A stretch of DNA of 64,000 bases from [Flexibacter] sp. ATCC 35103 (GCF_001975985.1 NZ_MTQF01000007.1:1-64000), one strand, 5' to 3'. Numbered from the stretch's first letter, positions 8,357 through 17,634 are shown. Translations and numbers: made by a program. Notes: generated by a model from the sequence alone, not told the origin.

Positions 8357-8494
8357 GAATAATGAGATTTAGAAACTTAATAGGAATAACAACTAAATTC
8401 AAATTTAATGAAATTATCATTTTTGATCCTGTTCTCTTTGAATAAAGGATTCAGACTAAATTTTACAATCAAATACTCCTAAAAAAATTGTAAC

Positions 8495-8526
8495 AAAAAA
8501 AAACTCCTTAATTTCTTAAGGAGTTT
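8495..8526 (-). terminator. terminator of the tRNA-Val gene
   Basis: On the minus strand, AAACTCCTTAA, GAAA, TTAAGGAGTTT is followed by a T-run. It begins 2 bp after the tRNA CCA end. The same stem sequence recurs at 6751-6782. Confidence 0.85.
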
Positions 8527-8528
8527 CT

Positions 8529-8606
8529 TGGTGGGCGATGAGGGGTTCGAACCCCCGACCCCCTCGGTGTAAACGAGGTGCTCTGAACCAGCTGAGCTAA
8601 TCGCCC
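8529..8606 (-). tRNA. tRNA-Val (anticodon TAC)
   Basis: All four arms fold. The acceptor GGGCGAT pairs with ATCGCCC, the D arm is GCTC/GAGC, the anticodon stem CCTCG/CGAGG holds a loop with TAC, and the T arm has GGTTCGAACC. CCA is encoded. A single tRNA with its own terminator. Confidence 0.96.
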
Positions 8607-8784
8607 TATTTTACTAGGTTGCTATCGTTTGTGATTGCGAGTGCAAATATAAGCCACTTTTTCAGTTCTGCAAACAAAACAAGCTAAAAATTTAAAGTTT
8701 TTTTAAAGTTTTTTCTATCTCGTTGTAATTGAATTTATTATAGAACAAGTTTTTTTAGTCTTTTTCAGACAATTTAAAAATCTG

Positions 8785-10011
8785 CTAGTTTAATGGCAAT
8801 TCGGCAACAACAAAAGTACTTCCTCCAACATAAATAAAATCGTTTTGAGACGCATTTTGCTTCGCAGCAAAGAAAGCTTTTTCTACTGAGTCATATTTTT
8901 TCCCTGATAAATCATGTTTTTTAGCCGCTTCTTTTAAAATTTCAGTGTCTAAGCCTCGAGACGAATCAGGTCTGCAAAAATAATATTGGGCATTTTTAGG
9001 AAAAAGAGGTAAAATAGAATCCAGGTCTTTATCGTTTACCACTCCCAGAACAATATGTAGATTCTCAAAAGTTTCTTTCTTAATCTGGTTCATTACAACC
9101 GCTAATCCGTGTTTGTTATGTGCCGTGTCACAAATGATTTTTGGTTTTTCGCCTAATTGCTGCCATCTTCCTTGTAAGCCCGTATTTTTTACCACTAGCA
9201 ATAAACCGGACTTTAAACTTTCATCAGAAACCTTAAATTCATTTTGAGAATTTAAAACGGCAATAGTTTGCTGAACAGTTTTCTTATTATGAAATTGATA
9301 ATCCCCAATTAAGTCTGATGGAAAAACTTCGGAAACTAAATCTGAAGCAAAAAATATTGGCGCTTTGTTTTCTTCGGCTTTAGCTAAAAATACAGGCTGA
9401 GTTTCCGGAGTATATTCTCCAATAACAACAGGAATATTTGGTTTTATAATTCCGGCTTTTTCACCTGCGATTAGTGCTGGAGTATTGCCTAAAAACTGAG
9501 TATGATCTAAATCGATATTCGTAATAACAGAAACCAATGGAGTAATTATATTCGTAGCATCTAATCTTCCGCCAAGACCAACTTCGATAATTGCAATATC
9601 TACTTTTTGAGCTGCAAAATAATCAAACGCCAAACCTACAGACATTTCAAAAAAGCTCATATCATTAGCTTCAAAAAAATCTTTGTGTTTTGCTATAAAA
9701 TCACAAACAAAATCTTCTGATATTTCCTGACCATTAATTTTAATTCTTTCCCTGAAATCCTTTAAATGAGGAGAAGTATATAATCCAACCTTATATCCTG
9801 CTTCTTGCAAAACCGAAGCCAGCATATGCGAGGTTGATCCTTTACCATTTGTTCCCGCAACATGAATGCATTTTAGCTGATTTTCCGGGTTATCAAGATG
9901 CGCCGTCAATAATCTAATATTGGTCAAATCTTCTTTATATGCTGATGCACCCTGAAGTTGATACATAGGGAGTTGATTAAACATCCAATCTGTGGTTTCC
10001 TGATAGTTCAT
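8785..10011 (-). CDS. folC: bifunctional dihydrofolate/folylpolyglutamate synthase
   Basis: 408 residues, normal for FolC. It adds glutamate to dihydropteroate and folates with ATP in the cytoplasm. The Mur-ligase P-loop is HVAGTNGKGSTSHMLASVL near residue 50, followed by SPHLKDFRERIKING, EVGLGGRLDATN, and VITNIDLDHTQFLG; the C-terminal ligase domain has ICDTAHNKHG. It stands alone, divergent from exbB. Confidence 0.95.
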   Translation of the reverse strand: MNYQETTDWMFNQLPMYQLQGASAYKEDLTNIRLLTAHLDNPENQLKCIHVAGTNGKGSTSHMLASVLQEAGYKVGLYTSPHLKDFRERIKINGQEISEDFVCDFIAKHKDFFEANDMSFFEMSVGLAFDYFAAQKVDIAIIEVGLGGRLDATNIITPLVSVITNIDLDHTQFLGNTPALIAGEKAGIIKPNIPVVIGEYTPETQPVFLAKAEENKAPIFFASDLVSEVFPSDLIGDYQFHNKKTVQQTIAVLNSQNEFKVSDESLKSGLLLVVKNTGLQGRWQQLGEKPKIICDTAHNKHGLAVVMNQIKKETFENLHIVLGVVNDKDLDSILPLFPKNAQYYFCRPDSSRGLDTEILKEAAKKHDLSGKKYDSVEKAFFAAKQNASQNDFIYVGGSTFVVAELPLN

Positions 10012-10141
10012 GTATTTGGATAAAATAGTTGTTGATTGAAATAATTTTCGTTTTTTTTAGTTTTATATTACAGCGAAAATTATCTTTATTGCAAATTTCA
10101 AATATTTTTTAGAATTAATTATTAAAAACCAGAATTAATAT

Positions 10142-10837
10142 ATGTTTAGTTTTATTCAATTACAAACAGATACCATTGCAAACGCCGCATCTAACGTAGT
10201 TATCGAAAAAATTGCACCAAATACCGAAATCTCAGTTTTAGGATTCATCTTAAAAGGAGGTTTTTTCCTGATCCCGATCGCTATTTTATTATTCTATACT
10301 TTTTATGTTATTATAGAACGTTATCTATATATCAGTAAAGCCTCTAAAATTGATGCCAGATTAATGCAGGATGTTGGAGATAAATTAAATGCCGGAAATA
10401 TTGAATTGGCCAGAACAATTGTAGAAAGAAGCAATACTGCTGCCGGAAATATCTTAAAAGAAGGTGTTTTAGTTATTGGAAGACCAATTGCTGAAATTGA
10501 ATCAAATATGGACCGTGCTGCCGATATTGAAATTGGTGAAATGGAAAGACGTTTAGGTCACCTTGGACTTATTGCCGGTATCGCACCAACATTAGGTTTT
10601 ATTGGAACCATTTCTGGAGTTATCAAGATTTTCTATAGCATCTCGGTTACTGAAAATATTAGTATCGGAAACATCTCCGGAGGTTTGTACGAGAAAATGA
10701 TCAGTTCCGGTTCTGGATTAATTGTAGGTATTATTGCTTATAGTGCTTACCACTTATTGAACGGAAAGATTGATGATTTTGCATTAAAAATCCAAAAACA
10801 AATATTAGAATTTGTAAATATAATTCAAAGAGCATAA
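10142..10837 (+). CDS. exbB: MotA/TolQ/ExbB proton channel protein
   Basis: 231 residues. One transmembrane segment lies near residues 35-58 and two more in the C-terminal half (GLIAGIAPTLGFIGTISGV and ISSGSGLIVGIIAYSAYHLL), the ExbB arrangement. It forms the proton channel that energises TonB. The ExbD gene follows after 3 bp, and a TonB gene lies ~0.9 kb further on the opposite strand. It could be TolQ, but the TonB neighbour favours ExbB. Confidence 0.85.
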   Translation: MFSFIQLQTDTIANAASNVVIEKIAPNTEISVLGFILKGGFFLIPIAILLFYTFYVIIERYLYISKASKIDARLMQDVGDKLNAGNIELARTIVERSNTAAGNILKEGVLVIGRPIAEIESNMDRAADIEIGEMERRLGHLGLIAGIAPTLGFIGTISGVIKIFYSISVTENISIGNISGGLYEKMISSGSGLIVGIIAYSAYHLLNGKIDDFALKIQKQILEFVNIIQRA

Positions 10838-10840
10838 GGT

Positions 10841-11236
10841 ATGTCTATTAAGAGAAAAAGAAGATTTCATGCCGAAGTAGCCACTTCATCATTGAGTGAT
10901 ATTATGTTTTTCCTGCTGTTGTTTTTTCTTATTATCTCAACACTTGCAAATCCTAATGTGATCAAGATGACTTTGCCAAAAGCGAAATCAAATGAAAAGA
11001 CAAATAAACAACTCATCAGTTTATCAGTTACCGAAGATAAAAAGTTCTACATCGACAAAGAACCCGTAGATTTTGAGAACCTGGAAACAAGTTTAATGTC
11101 AAAAATAGGAGCAGATAAAGAACAAACCGTTGTAGTTCGAATTCCGTTTAATTTGCAAGTACAGGATTTAGTCGATGTACTGCAAATAGGAGTAAAGAAC
11201 AATTTGAAGTTTGTAATTGCTACAAGTCCGAAGTAA
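10841..11236 (+). CDS. exbD: ExbD/TolR-family biopolymer transport protein
   Basis: 131 residues. A short cytoplasmic N-terminus is followed by one transmembrane helix with the conserved Asp at its start (LSDIMFFLLLFFLIISTL) and a periplasmic domain. The Asp carries protons with the ExbB channel. Start 3 bp after the exbB stop, so the two are co-translated. Confidence 0.87.
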   Translation: MSIKRKRRFHAEVATSSLSDIMFFLLLFFLIISTLANPNVIKMTLPKAKSNEKTNKQLISLSVTEDKKFYIDKEPVDFENLETSLMSKIGADKEQTVVVRIPFNLQVQDLVDVLQIGVKNNLKFVIATSPK

Positions 11237-11247
11237 AATTATCATTA

Positions 11248-11360
11248 GGGCGTGACCACAATAAAAAAATGGGCCAATCAGCATAACGTTGATTCGCCCA
11301 TTTTTTTATTCCGGTCGGGCTATTCGCGCTACTTCGGTAGCATGCTTCTATCCCTCACGC
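11248..11360 (+). repeat. GGGCGT...ACGC dispersed intergenic element, copy 2
   Basis: It starts GGGCGTGACC and ends TCTATCCCTCACGC, with inverted ends GCGTGA/TCACGC and an internal hairpin (AAATGGGC...GCCCATTT). It is followed by an A-rich, purine-rich tail (11361-11440). A 61-codon frame here is not considered a gene. Confidence 0.65.
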
Positions 11361-11452
11361 AAAAAAAAAGAGAGCATAGAATAAAGAGTATAGAAGCAAG
11401 AAGCAAGAATAAAGAGGATAGATTAAAGAAAAAGTAGCCATTTAGTATGTCC

Positions 11453-11604
11453 TTGCGAGGAACGAAGCAATCTCACTAATAAAGAGATATAACGTAATCT
11501 TGTCATTTCGAGCGAAGGGAGAAATCCTCGCGAGTAGCTCGACAAAGATTGGTGCTTTTAGTAAAGGAGTTACTCGTGTGATTCTCGCTTCGCTTGAAAT
11601 TACA
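11453..11604. repeat. inverted repeat of the 'GAGGAACGAAGCAATC' family
   Basis: The segment begins with TTGCGAGGAACGAAGCAATC (11453-11472; a 21/22 match recurs at 22091-22112). From 11501 a long imperfect palindrome follows: TGTCATTTCGAGCGAAG on the left pairs with CTTCGCTTGAAATTACA on the right. It lies between exbD and the tonB terminator. Confidence 0.6.
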
Positions 11605-11633
11605 AACAAGACGAAACAAAATAAATAAACATT

Positions 11634-11670
11634 AAAAAAGGCTTTCTGAAATATTTCAGAAAGCCTTTTT
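11634..11670. terminator. bidirectional terminator between exbD and tonB
   Basis: GGCTTTCTGAAA is followed by its perfect complement TTTCAGAAAGCC, with A-run before and T-run after, so it works on both strands. Confidence 0.88.
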
Positions 11671-11700
11671 CTATTGGTGTAAATTCGTGAAATTTGTTTT

Positions 11701-12603
11701 TTAATCCAGACTAAAATTATAAATAATTTTCCCTACTTGTTTTGCAGGTGCATTATCATCAGCATCCCATTTGGTATTCAAGGCTGCAATTTTTGCCTGA
11801 TCCAGTAAACATCTAGCTGTATTTGTCGTTCCTTTTATTCCTGCAGTTGCGCTTATTGTCTTTCCGTTCTGATCTACTGTAACTTCTACGACTACTTTTC
11901 CTTCTTCATTACAAGTATATTTTGGTGCAGGTTTAGATAAAGCTTTACGACCGTTTAGAGAATAACCTGATCCTCCGCCAGATCCTCCACCACTTCCGGC
12001 TCCATAACCGCTTCCTGTTCCAACTCCATTTCCTGTGCCGTTTCCTCCGCCTGTTCCGCCACCAGAACCTCCAGTGCCGTAATAACCGCCTGAACTTAAA
12101 CTTCCGCCAGCTTTTCCTTTATTTCCTGCAGCTTTATCATCTCCATCACCGCCTTTGTTTGATCCTTTTAAAATACTGGACAAAGCATCGTTTGTAGAAT
12201 TAGAAACTTTTGGTTTTTCAGGAACTGGTTTTGCTTCCGGTTTTACAACGGGTACAGGTTTCTTCGGTTTTTCTTTTGCTGGAATAATGACGTCTTCTGC
12301 AGTAGTAGCGGTATTTTCTTGTGTTATAATCGCTTCTTCCGGAGTTGTTTTTGCAGGGGTTTGTTTCGTTTCGTTTTTAACATTCAAAACTTCACTTTTA
12401 TAATTTGCCCCAGATCCTAAATCACTATCTCCAAAATTCACCGTAACGCCACCACCGCCACCGCCTTCAGCAAGTGCCGCATTATTTTCAGGATTGTAAG
12501 GAGGCCAAAAACGTATGAAAAATAAAAGTAATAGCAATACAGCATAAATAGCCGTAGAGATTAATAATGATTTTCTTTTATCTGAAGAATCCGTAGAAGT
12601 CAT
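11701..12603 (-). CDS. tonB: TonB-family energy transducer
   Basis: 300 residues. One N-terminal transmembrane helix (residues ~12-29), then a Pro/Lys-rich spacer (PKKPVPVVKPEAKPVPEKPK), a long Gly/Ser-rich stretch (~residues 160-220), and a TonB-like C-terminal domain (GKVVVEVTVDQNGKTISA ... GKIIYNFSLD). It would transmit proton-motive energy from ExbBD to outer-membrane TonB-dependent receptors such as the one at 55023-57119. The low-complexity Gly-rich linker is unusually prominent. Confidence 0.85.
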   Translation of the reverse strand: MTSTDSSDKRKSLLISTAIYAVLLLLLFFIRFWPPYNPENNAALAEGGGGGGVTVNFGDSDLGSGANYKSEVLNVKNETKQTPAKTTPEEAIITQENTATTAEDVIIPAKEKPKKPVPVVKPEAKPVPEKPKVSNSTNDALSSILKGSNKGGDGDDKAAGNKGKAGGSLSSGGYYGTGGSGGGTGGGNGTGNGVGTGSGYGAGSGGGSGGGSGYSLNGRKALSKPAPKYTCNEEGKVVVEVTVDQNGKTISATAGIKGTTNTARCLLDQAKIAALNTKWDADDNAPAKQVGKIIYNFSLD

Positions 12604-12680
12604 TTTGATTCTGAGTTTTGTAATAGTATTAAATAAAAACGTTTAAAAGTAGTAAAAATTGTTTAGAAACAAAGGGAGAA

Positions 12681-12854
12681 TTTTACCGCAAAGTGCGCAA
12701 GGATTTACGCAAAGTTCGCAAAGCTTTTTTTTAAATCTCGCAAAGTCGCAGAGTCGCAAAGAAAAACTTAAAAAAGAAAAACTTTGCGACTCTGCGACTT
12801 TGCGAGAAATAAATTAGCGCACCTTGCGTAAATCCTTGCGCACTTTGCGGTTAA
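12681..12854. repeat. large palindrome of the 'CGCAAAGTCGCAGAG' family, copy 1
   Basis: The left arm (CCGCAAAGTGCGCAAGGA...CGCAAAG) is matched by its reverse complement on the right, and a nested inner pair (CTCGCAAAGTCGCAGAGTCG and its complement) sits in the middle, giving a ~170 bp hairpin. It fills the space between tonB and the glutamate dehydrogenase terminator. A second copy is at 57147-57281. Confidence 0.75.
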
Positions 12855-12885
12855 ATAAAAAAGCGAGCTAAAATTTAGCCCGCTT
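12855..12885 (-). terminator. terminator of the glutamate dehydrogenase gene
   Basis: On the minus strand AAGCGGGCTAAA pairs with TTTAGCTCGCTT, followed by a T-run. Confidence 0.82.
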
Positions 12886-12906
12886 AGAATTGAAGTAAAA
12901 AGAAAA

Positions 12907-14133
12907 TTATACTAATTGTTTCAATGCAATCTCAAAAGCAGTTGCACTAATATTTGTTTTAGACGGATTTAAAGCGTGAGCTTTTACAATCGCATTTTTT
13001 ATAATTTCTGATGTATCATTAAAAATAGCTTCATCTGTCATTTGTACTTTTTTCTCCATGAAATAAGCAAAAACCCTTGCCATTCCGCAGTTTGAGATAA
13101 AATCCGGAATCAAACTTACTTTATGATCTACTTCTTCCATAATAGAACCAAAGAAAATTTCCTTGTCAGCAAAAGGTACATTCGCACCACAAGAAATCAC
13201 TTCCAGTCCGTTGGCAATTAAACTATCAATTTGAGTTTGCTGTACCAATCTTGAAGCGGCACAAGGTGTGAAGATTTCAGCACCAATTGTCCATATTTTT
13301 GAGTTGATTTCTTCAAACGGAATCATATTATCAGCAACCAATTTATTACCGTCTTTATTTAAGAATAACGTTTTAATTTCTTCAAAAGAAAAACCTTCTT
13401 CTTTAATTAATCCGCCATCGCGATCAATAATTCCGATAACTTTTGCACCCATTTCAGCCAGGTAAAAAGCAGCAGCAGAACCTACATTTCCAAAACCTTG
13501 TACGATTGCTTTTTTGCCTTTTATATCTCCTCCATAAGTTGCATAAAAATGACGTACAGCTTCGGCAACGCCATAACCTGTAATCATATCTGCAACAGTA
13601 TATTTTCTGGTTACATCAGGTGAGAATTTAGGATTTTCGATTACCTTGATAACACCTTGACGCAATTGACCAATTCTATTAATTTTATCAGCTTCTGTTG
13701 GTTTAAAATGCCCATTAAAAACACCTTCCTGCGGATGCCAAACACCACATTCTTCTGTCATTGGGATAACTTCGTGGATTTCATCAACATTTAAATCTCC
13801 ACCAGTTCCGTAATAACTTTTTAATAAGGGTGAAACCGCTTTGTACCAACGTTGCAAAACGCCTTTTTTACGAGGATCATTCGGGTCAAAATTTATCCCG
13901 GATTTTGCGCCTCCAATTGCAGGTCCGGAAACTGAAAATTTAACTTCCATTGTTTTGGCCAGGGACAAAACTTCATTCATATCTAATCCTTTTCTCATTC
14001 TTGTTCCTCCACCTGCAGCTCCTCCGCGTAGTGAATTAATAACAGTCCAGCCTTCGGCTTCTGTTTCAGAATCTTTCCAGTTAAAAACAATTTCAGGTGG
14101 TTTATTTTCAAATTGTTGTAATAAATCTTTCAT
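12907..14133 (-). CDS. Glu/Leu/Phe/Val-type dehydrogenase (probably glutamate dehydrogenase)
   Basis: 408 residues. The dimerisation/catalytic domain has GGGTRMRKGLDMNEVLSLAKTM and GPAIGGAKSGI with the catalytic Lys, then GTGGDLNVDE with the conserved Asp. The NAD(P)-binding domain starts at about residue 190 (VQGFGNVGSAAAFYLAEMGA). It interconverts an amino acid and its 2-oxoacid with ammonia. Bacteroidota usually encode more than one such enzyme, so substrate preference is open. Monocistronic. Confidence 0.85.
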   Translation of the reverse strand: MKDLLQQFENKPPEIVFNWKDSETEAEGWTVINSLRGGAAGGGTRMRKGLDMNEVLSLAKTMEVKFSVSGPAIGGAKSGINFDPNDPRKKGVLQRWYKAVSPLLKSYYGTGGDLNVDEIHEVIPMTEECGVWHPQEGVFNGHFKPTEADKINRIGQLRQGVIKVIENPKFSPDVTRKYTVADMITGYGVAEAVRHFYATYGGDIKGKKAIVQGFGNVGSAAAFYLAEMGAKVIGIIDRDGGLIKEEGFSFEEIKTLFLNKDGNKLVADNMIPFEEINSKIWTIGAEIFTPCAASRLVQQTQIDSLIANGLEVISCGANVPFADKEIFFGSIMEEVDHKVSLIPDFISNCGMARVFAYFMEKKVQMTDEAIFNDTSEIIKNAIVKAHALNPSKTNISATAFEIALKQLV

Positions 14134-14223
14134 TTTGTTGAGATATGTTTAGTTTGCGTAAAAGTATAAAATAGAATAATGCGAATAATGTATTATGCGT
14201 CAATTTTTATTAAACAAAAAAAG

Positions 14224-14252
14224 AAAGCCGAAAACAGTACGTTTTCGGCTTT
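14224..14252 (-). terminator. terminator of the chalcone-isomerase-like gene
   Basis: AAAGCCGAAAAC pairs with GTTTTCGGCTTT; on the minus strand a T-run follows. Confidence 0.82.
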
Positions 14253-14275
14253 AGAATATTTTTTTTAAATGTAAA

Positions 14276-14851
14276 TTATATTCCTAATAAATGTTTTTTC
14301 AAAGTATCGTCTACTGGTTTATCAGAAAGCCAGATTCCGAATAATGCTTTTTTGAAATCAAATCCTGAAACTTTTCCTTTCAAAACTTCATTTTTATATA
14401 CATTGATAGTTTGATCAAGTGGATTATAACCTAAAACAAAAACATCTTTTTCTGTAATTGCATCACTTAGTAATTTTTTAAATTGTTCAATTCTTGGTCT
14501 TAATTCTTCAAGATTGCTTCCTGCAGATTTTTCGAAACCGGCATTCATTGCTTTTGTCAATTTGTTTGAGGATACCATTGATGATGTGATTTCAATTCGA
14601 ATCGCCATTTCAGTATCACTGTCAATAATAAATTGAGGATCCTGACTTAATTGAGATAAATATAAGGCCTGAACATAAACTTCGAGCCACATTTTAGATC
14701 TTCCACCAGCTCCGTTAAGCTGCAAAGTTTTACCTTGAAATTCAATTTTTCTAGGAACAGTAACACCATTTACCTCCAGTTGAGTCTGGGCTGAAACGGT
14801 AGAAAATTGTATGCTTAAGAGGAGAGTAAGTAATAGTAAAATCTTTTTCAT
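14276..14851 (-). CDS. secreted chalcone-isomerase-like protein
   Basis: 191 residues. A signal peptide covers residues 1-21 (LLLLTLLLSIQFSTVSAQ). The mature part has the chalcone isomerase-like fold signature: VPRKIEFQGKTLQLNGAGGR and KMWLEVYVQALYL, then a helical middle and a C-terminal FGIWLSDKPVDDTLKK. Bacterial members have no proven isomerase role and may bind fatty acids. A -7-like box TATTTTTG lies at 14884-14877 on the minus strand. Confidence 0.82.
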   Translation of the reverse strand: MKKILLLLTLLLSIQFSTVSAQTQLEVNGVTVPRKIEFQGKTLQLNGAGGRSKMWLEVYVQALYLSQLSQDPQFIIDSDTEMAIRIEITSSMVSSNKLTKAMNAGFEKSAGSNLEELRPRIEQFKKLLSDAITEKDVFVLGYNPLDQTINVYKNEVLKGKVSGFDFKKALFGIWLSDKPVDDTLKKHLLGI

Positions 14852-15200
14852 GTTCTGTCAATTTTATAATTTTTAGGCAAAAATAATGTTAATTTATCAA
14901 TTAAACCTCGTTTTTTAATAAGTTTTTTTTTCTTGCTTTCTTATTCTTTCATGCGTATTTAATTAATAATCAAATTAGTAAGAGTAGTTTTACGTGCTTT
15001 TTTGGGTTTTAAGATTTGTTTAAGGTTTTTGAACTTATGATTGGTATATAATTTTTGATTTTCATCATTTTTATGCCCTATTTATATTCTTAAAATTTAA
15101 AGAAAACGTTGCAAACTTACTGCCTCTATTGCTAAATTTCGTTATTATTACGAAAACGTTATCGTAATTGTTGCTGATCTATTAAATTTATATGCATGCA
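14852..15200. other. AT-rich intergenic space, nothing further identified
   Basis: This stretch between two divergent genes has no open frame worth calling. It holds ACGAAAACGTTATCGT (15150-15165), an imperfect inverted repeat that could be an operator, but with no second copy nothing more can be said. Confidence 0.4.
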
Positions 15201-15231
15201 TTGTTATTTCCAGTTTTAAAAATTATCTTTG
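15201..15231 (+). promoter_or_regulatory. promoter of the acyl-CoA dehydrogenase gene
   Basis: TTG (15201-15203), 20 bp, TATCTTTG (15224-15231): an exact match to the flavobacterial consensus. The transcript would have a leader of about 100 nt before the ATG at 15336. Confidence 0.75.
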
Positions 15232-15335
15232 GGAGCCTTTTTCAAGGAAATAAAACAATTCAAAAAACAAAAATAACCATCTGTTAAACCTTCTTTTTTT
15301 AATTTGGTATACAGAAAACAATAAAACACATAACT

Positions 15336-16478
15336 ATGGATTTCAATCTTACCGAAGAACACTTAATGATACAACAAGCAGCAAGAGATTTTGCTCAGAA
15401 CGAATTGTTGCCAGGTGTTATTGAACGTGACGAAAAACAAATTTTTCCAACGGAGCAAGTAAAAAAAATGGGACAATTAGGATTCATGGGAATGATGGTT
15501 GATCCTAAATACGGAGGAAGTGGTTTAGATGCCATTTCGTATGTAATTGCAATGGAAGAAATTTCTAAGGTAGATGCATCTGCTTCTGTAGTTATGTCAG
15601 TAAACAACTCATTAGTTTGTTGGGGTTTACAAGAATATGGAACGGAAGAACAAAAACAAAAATATTTACCAGGTCTTGCTTCGGGAGAAATTCATGGAGC
15701 ATTTTGCTTAAGTGAGCCGGAAGCAGGAAGTGATGCAACTTCTCAAAAGACTACTGCAATAGACATGGGAGATCATTATTTGGTAAATGGTACAAAAAAC
15801 TGGATTACGAACGGAAATACAGCATCTGTTTATTTGGTCATTGCTCAAACGCATCCTGAAAAAAAGCATAAAGGAATTAATGCTTTGATTATGACTAAAG
15901 ATATGCCTGGTTTCTCTGTTGGTCCAAAAGAGCAAAAAATGGGAATTCGTGGTTCTGATACACACTCTTTAATGTTTAGTGATGTAAAAGTTCCTAAAGA
16001 AAATAGAATTGGAGAAGACGGTTTTGGATTTAAATTTGCCATGAAAACGCTTGCCGGAGGACGAATAGGAATTGCATCTCAAGCATTAGGAATTGCATCT
16101 GGAGCTTATGAACTGGCTTTAAAATATTCGAAAGAACGTAAAGCTTTTGGTACAGAAATCTGTAATCACCAAGCAATTGCCTTTAAACTGGCAGATATGG
16201 CAGTAAATATCGAAGCAGCCCGTCATTTGTGTATGAAAGCAGCCTGGGATAAAGACCAACAAAAAAACTATGACGTAAGCGGTGCGATGGCAAAACTATT
16301 TGCGTCGCAAGTAGCAATGGATACAGCTGTTGAAGCAGTACAGATTCATGGCGGAAATGGTTATGTAAAAGAATACCATGTTGAGCGTTTTATGCGTGAT
16401 GCAAAAATTACGCAGATTTATGAAGGAACTTCAGAAATTCAGAAAATTGTAATTTCAAGATCCGTTATTGCAGGATAA
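15336..16478 (+). CDS. short-chain acyl-CoA dehydrogenase
   Basis: 380 residues, the standard length. The N-terminal helical domain (LTEEHLMIQQAARDFAQNEL), the FAD-binding middle part (CLSEPEAGSDATS, YLVNGTKNWITNG) and the C-terminal domain ending with the catalytic Glu in QIYEGTSEIQK are all complete. It oxidises acyl-CoA to 2-enoyl-CoA, passing electrons to ETF; the Glu position is that of short-chain/butyryl-CoA enzymes. No other beta-oxidation gene adjoins it. Confidence 0.93.
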   Translation: MDFNLTEEHLMIQQAARDFAQNELLPGVIERDEKQIFPTEQVKKMGQLGFMGMMVDPKYGGSGLDAISYVIAMEEISKVDASASVVMSVNNSLVCWGLQEYGTEEQKQKYLPGLASGEIHGAFCLSEPEAGSDATSQKTTAIDMGDHYLVNGTKNWITNGNTASVYLVIAQTHPEKKHKGINALIMTKDMPGFSVGPKEQKMGIRGSDTHSLMFSDVKVPKENRIGEDGFGFKFAMKTLAGGRIGIASQALGIASGAYELALKYSKERKAFGTEICNHQAIAFKLADMAVNIEAARHLCMKAAWDKDQQKNYDVSGAMAKLFASQVAMDTAVEAVQIHGGNGYVKEYHVERFMRDAKITQIYEGTSEIQKIVISRSVIAG

Positions 16479-16503
16479 TTTTAGATTTAATTGTATATAA
16501 AAT

Positions 16504-16538
16504 ACCCTTTCAGCTTTTTTGCTTTGAAAGGGTTTTTT
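16504..16538 (+). terminator. rho-independent terminator
   Basis: ACCCTTTCA pairs with TGAAAGGGT across a T-rich loop, followed by a T-run. Confidence 0.8.
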
Positions 16539-16621
16539 TATGATTATTTTTTTTAAATTTCAGGTTCTTGTTTTAAATCAATAATTTAGCTTTCTATCTG
16601 TCTAAAATAACAATCATTTTT

Positions 16622-17599
16622 ATGAAAAAAATATACTTTCTTTTCCCAATTGCTTTATTTGCCTGTAAGTCAAATCCAACGGCGGTAAGTGAAAAAGCTT
16701 CAGTGGAAAACCTTAATCCCGTTGAAATCAACTATAAAGTAGTACAAAATGATGTTTCGGATTTTTTGAAATACCTTTCTTCAGATGAATTAGAAGGTCG
16801 TGAAACCGGAACTAAAGGAATTGAAAAAGCAGCAGTGTTTTTAGAAGATTTTTTTAAGAAAAATAATGTAAAACCTTATTTCTCATCTTACCGTGATACA
16901 CTTACAAATTTTAAAACCCCGGCCTATAATATTGTTGGGTTTTTAGAAGGAAGTGATCCGGTTCTGAAAAACGAATTTATTGTTTTGAGTGCGCATTATG
17001 ATCATATTGGTGTATTAAAAAAACAACAGCCGGATGTTATTAATAATGGTGCAAATGATGATGCGTCAGGAGTGACAGCTGTCGCGGAAATGGCAAAATA
17101 TTTTAGCGTGACAAAGTCTAATAAAAGAAGTATATTATTTGTATTTTTTGCGGGAGAAGAAAAAGGATTGTTGGGTTCTAAAAGTTTAGTACAAAAACTA
17201 AAGAAACAAAACTTTAATTTATACACACAATTAAATATCGAAATGATTGGTGTACCTATGAAACGTGATTATCTGGCTTACGTTACCGGTTTTGATAAAT
17301 CGAATATGGCTCAAAAAATAAATGAATATACAGGTAAAAAGACGATTGGTTTTTTGCCTAAAGAAGCCGAATATGAGTTGTTCTACAGATCAGATAACTA
17401 TTCTTTTTATGAAGTATTCAAAAAGCCTTGTCAGTCTATAAGTACTTTTGATTTTGAGAATTTTGATTTTTATCATCATGTTTCAGATGAATTTAAAGTA
17501 ATGGATGTTCCACATATAACTTCTTTTATTCAGGAGTTTTTACCAGCAGTGACTAAAATTGCAACTTCGCCAACAGAAGAAATTACAATGAATAAATAA
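16622..17599 (+). CDS. M28-family zinc aminopeptidase, lipoprotein
   Basis: 325 residues. A lipoprotein signal ends with LFAC (Cys15). The zinc-binding and catalytic residues are visible: SAHYDHIG (His, Asp nearby), GANDDASG (bridging Asp), FAGEEKGLLGS (catalytic Glu-Glu), and a final His in DFYHHVSDEF. It would remove N-terminal amino acids from peptides at the cell envelope. An SDR gene follows after 35 bp. Confidence 0.9.
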   Translation: MKKIYFLFPIALFACKSNPTAVSEKASVENLNPVEINYKVVQNDVSDFLKYLSSDELEGRETGTKGIEKAAVFLEDFFKKNNVKPYFSSYRDTLTNFKTPAYNIVGFLEGSDPVLKNEFIVLSAHYDHIGVLKKQQPDVINNGANDDASGVTAVAEMAKYFSVTKSNKRSILFVFFAGEEKGLLGSKSLVQKLKKQNFNLYTQLNIEMIGVPMKRDYLAYVTGFDKSNMAQKINEYTGKKTIGFLPKEAEYELFYRSDNYSFYEVFKKPCQSISTFDFENFDFYHHVSDEFKVMDVPHITSFIQEFLPAVTKIATSPTEEITMNK

Positions 17600-17634
17600 C
17601 CAATCGTTTTGTTTGATTTGCTTATTTTTGTTTT

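Noticed and set aside
11252..11437. 61-codon plus-strand frame after exbD
   Set aside because: It starts inside the GGGCGT element and ends in a low-complexity purine-rich tail; no protein-like features.
12155..12403. 82-codon plus-strand frame
   Set aside because: Antisense to the Pro/Lys-rich part of tonB; its hydrophobic composition follows from that.
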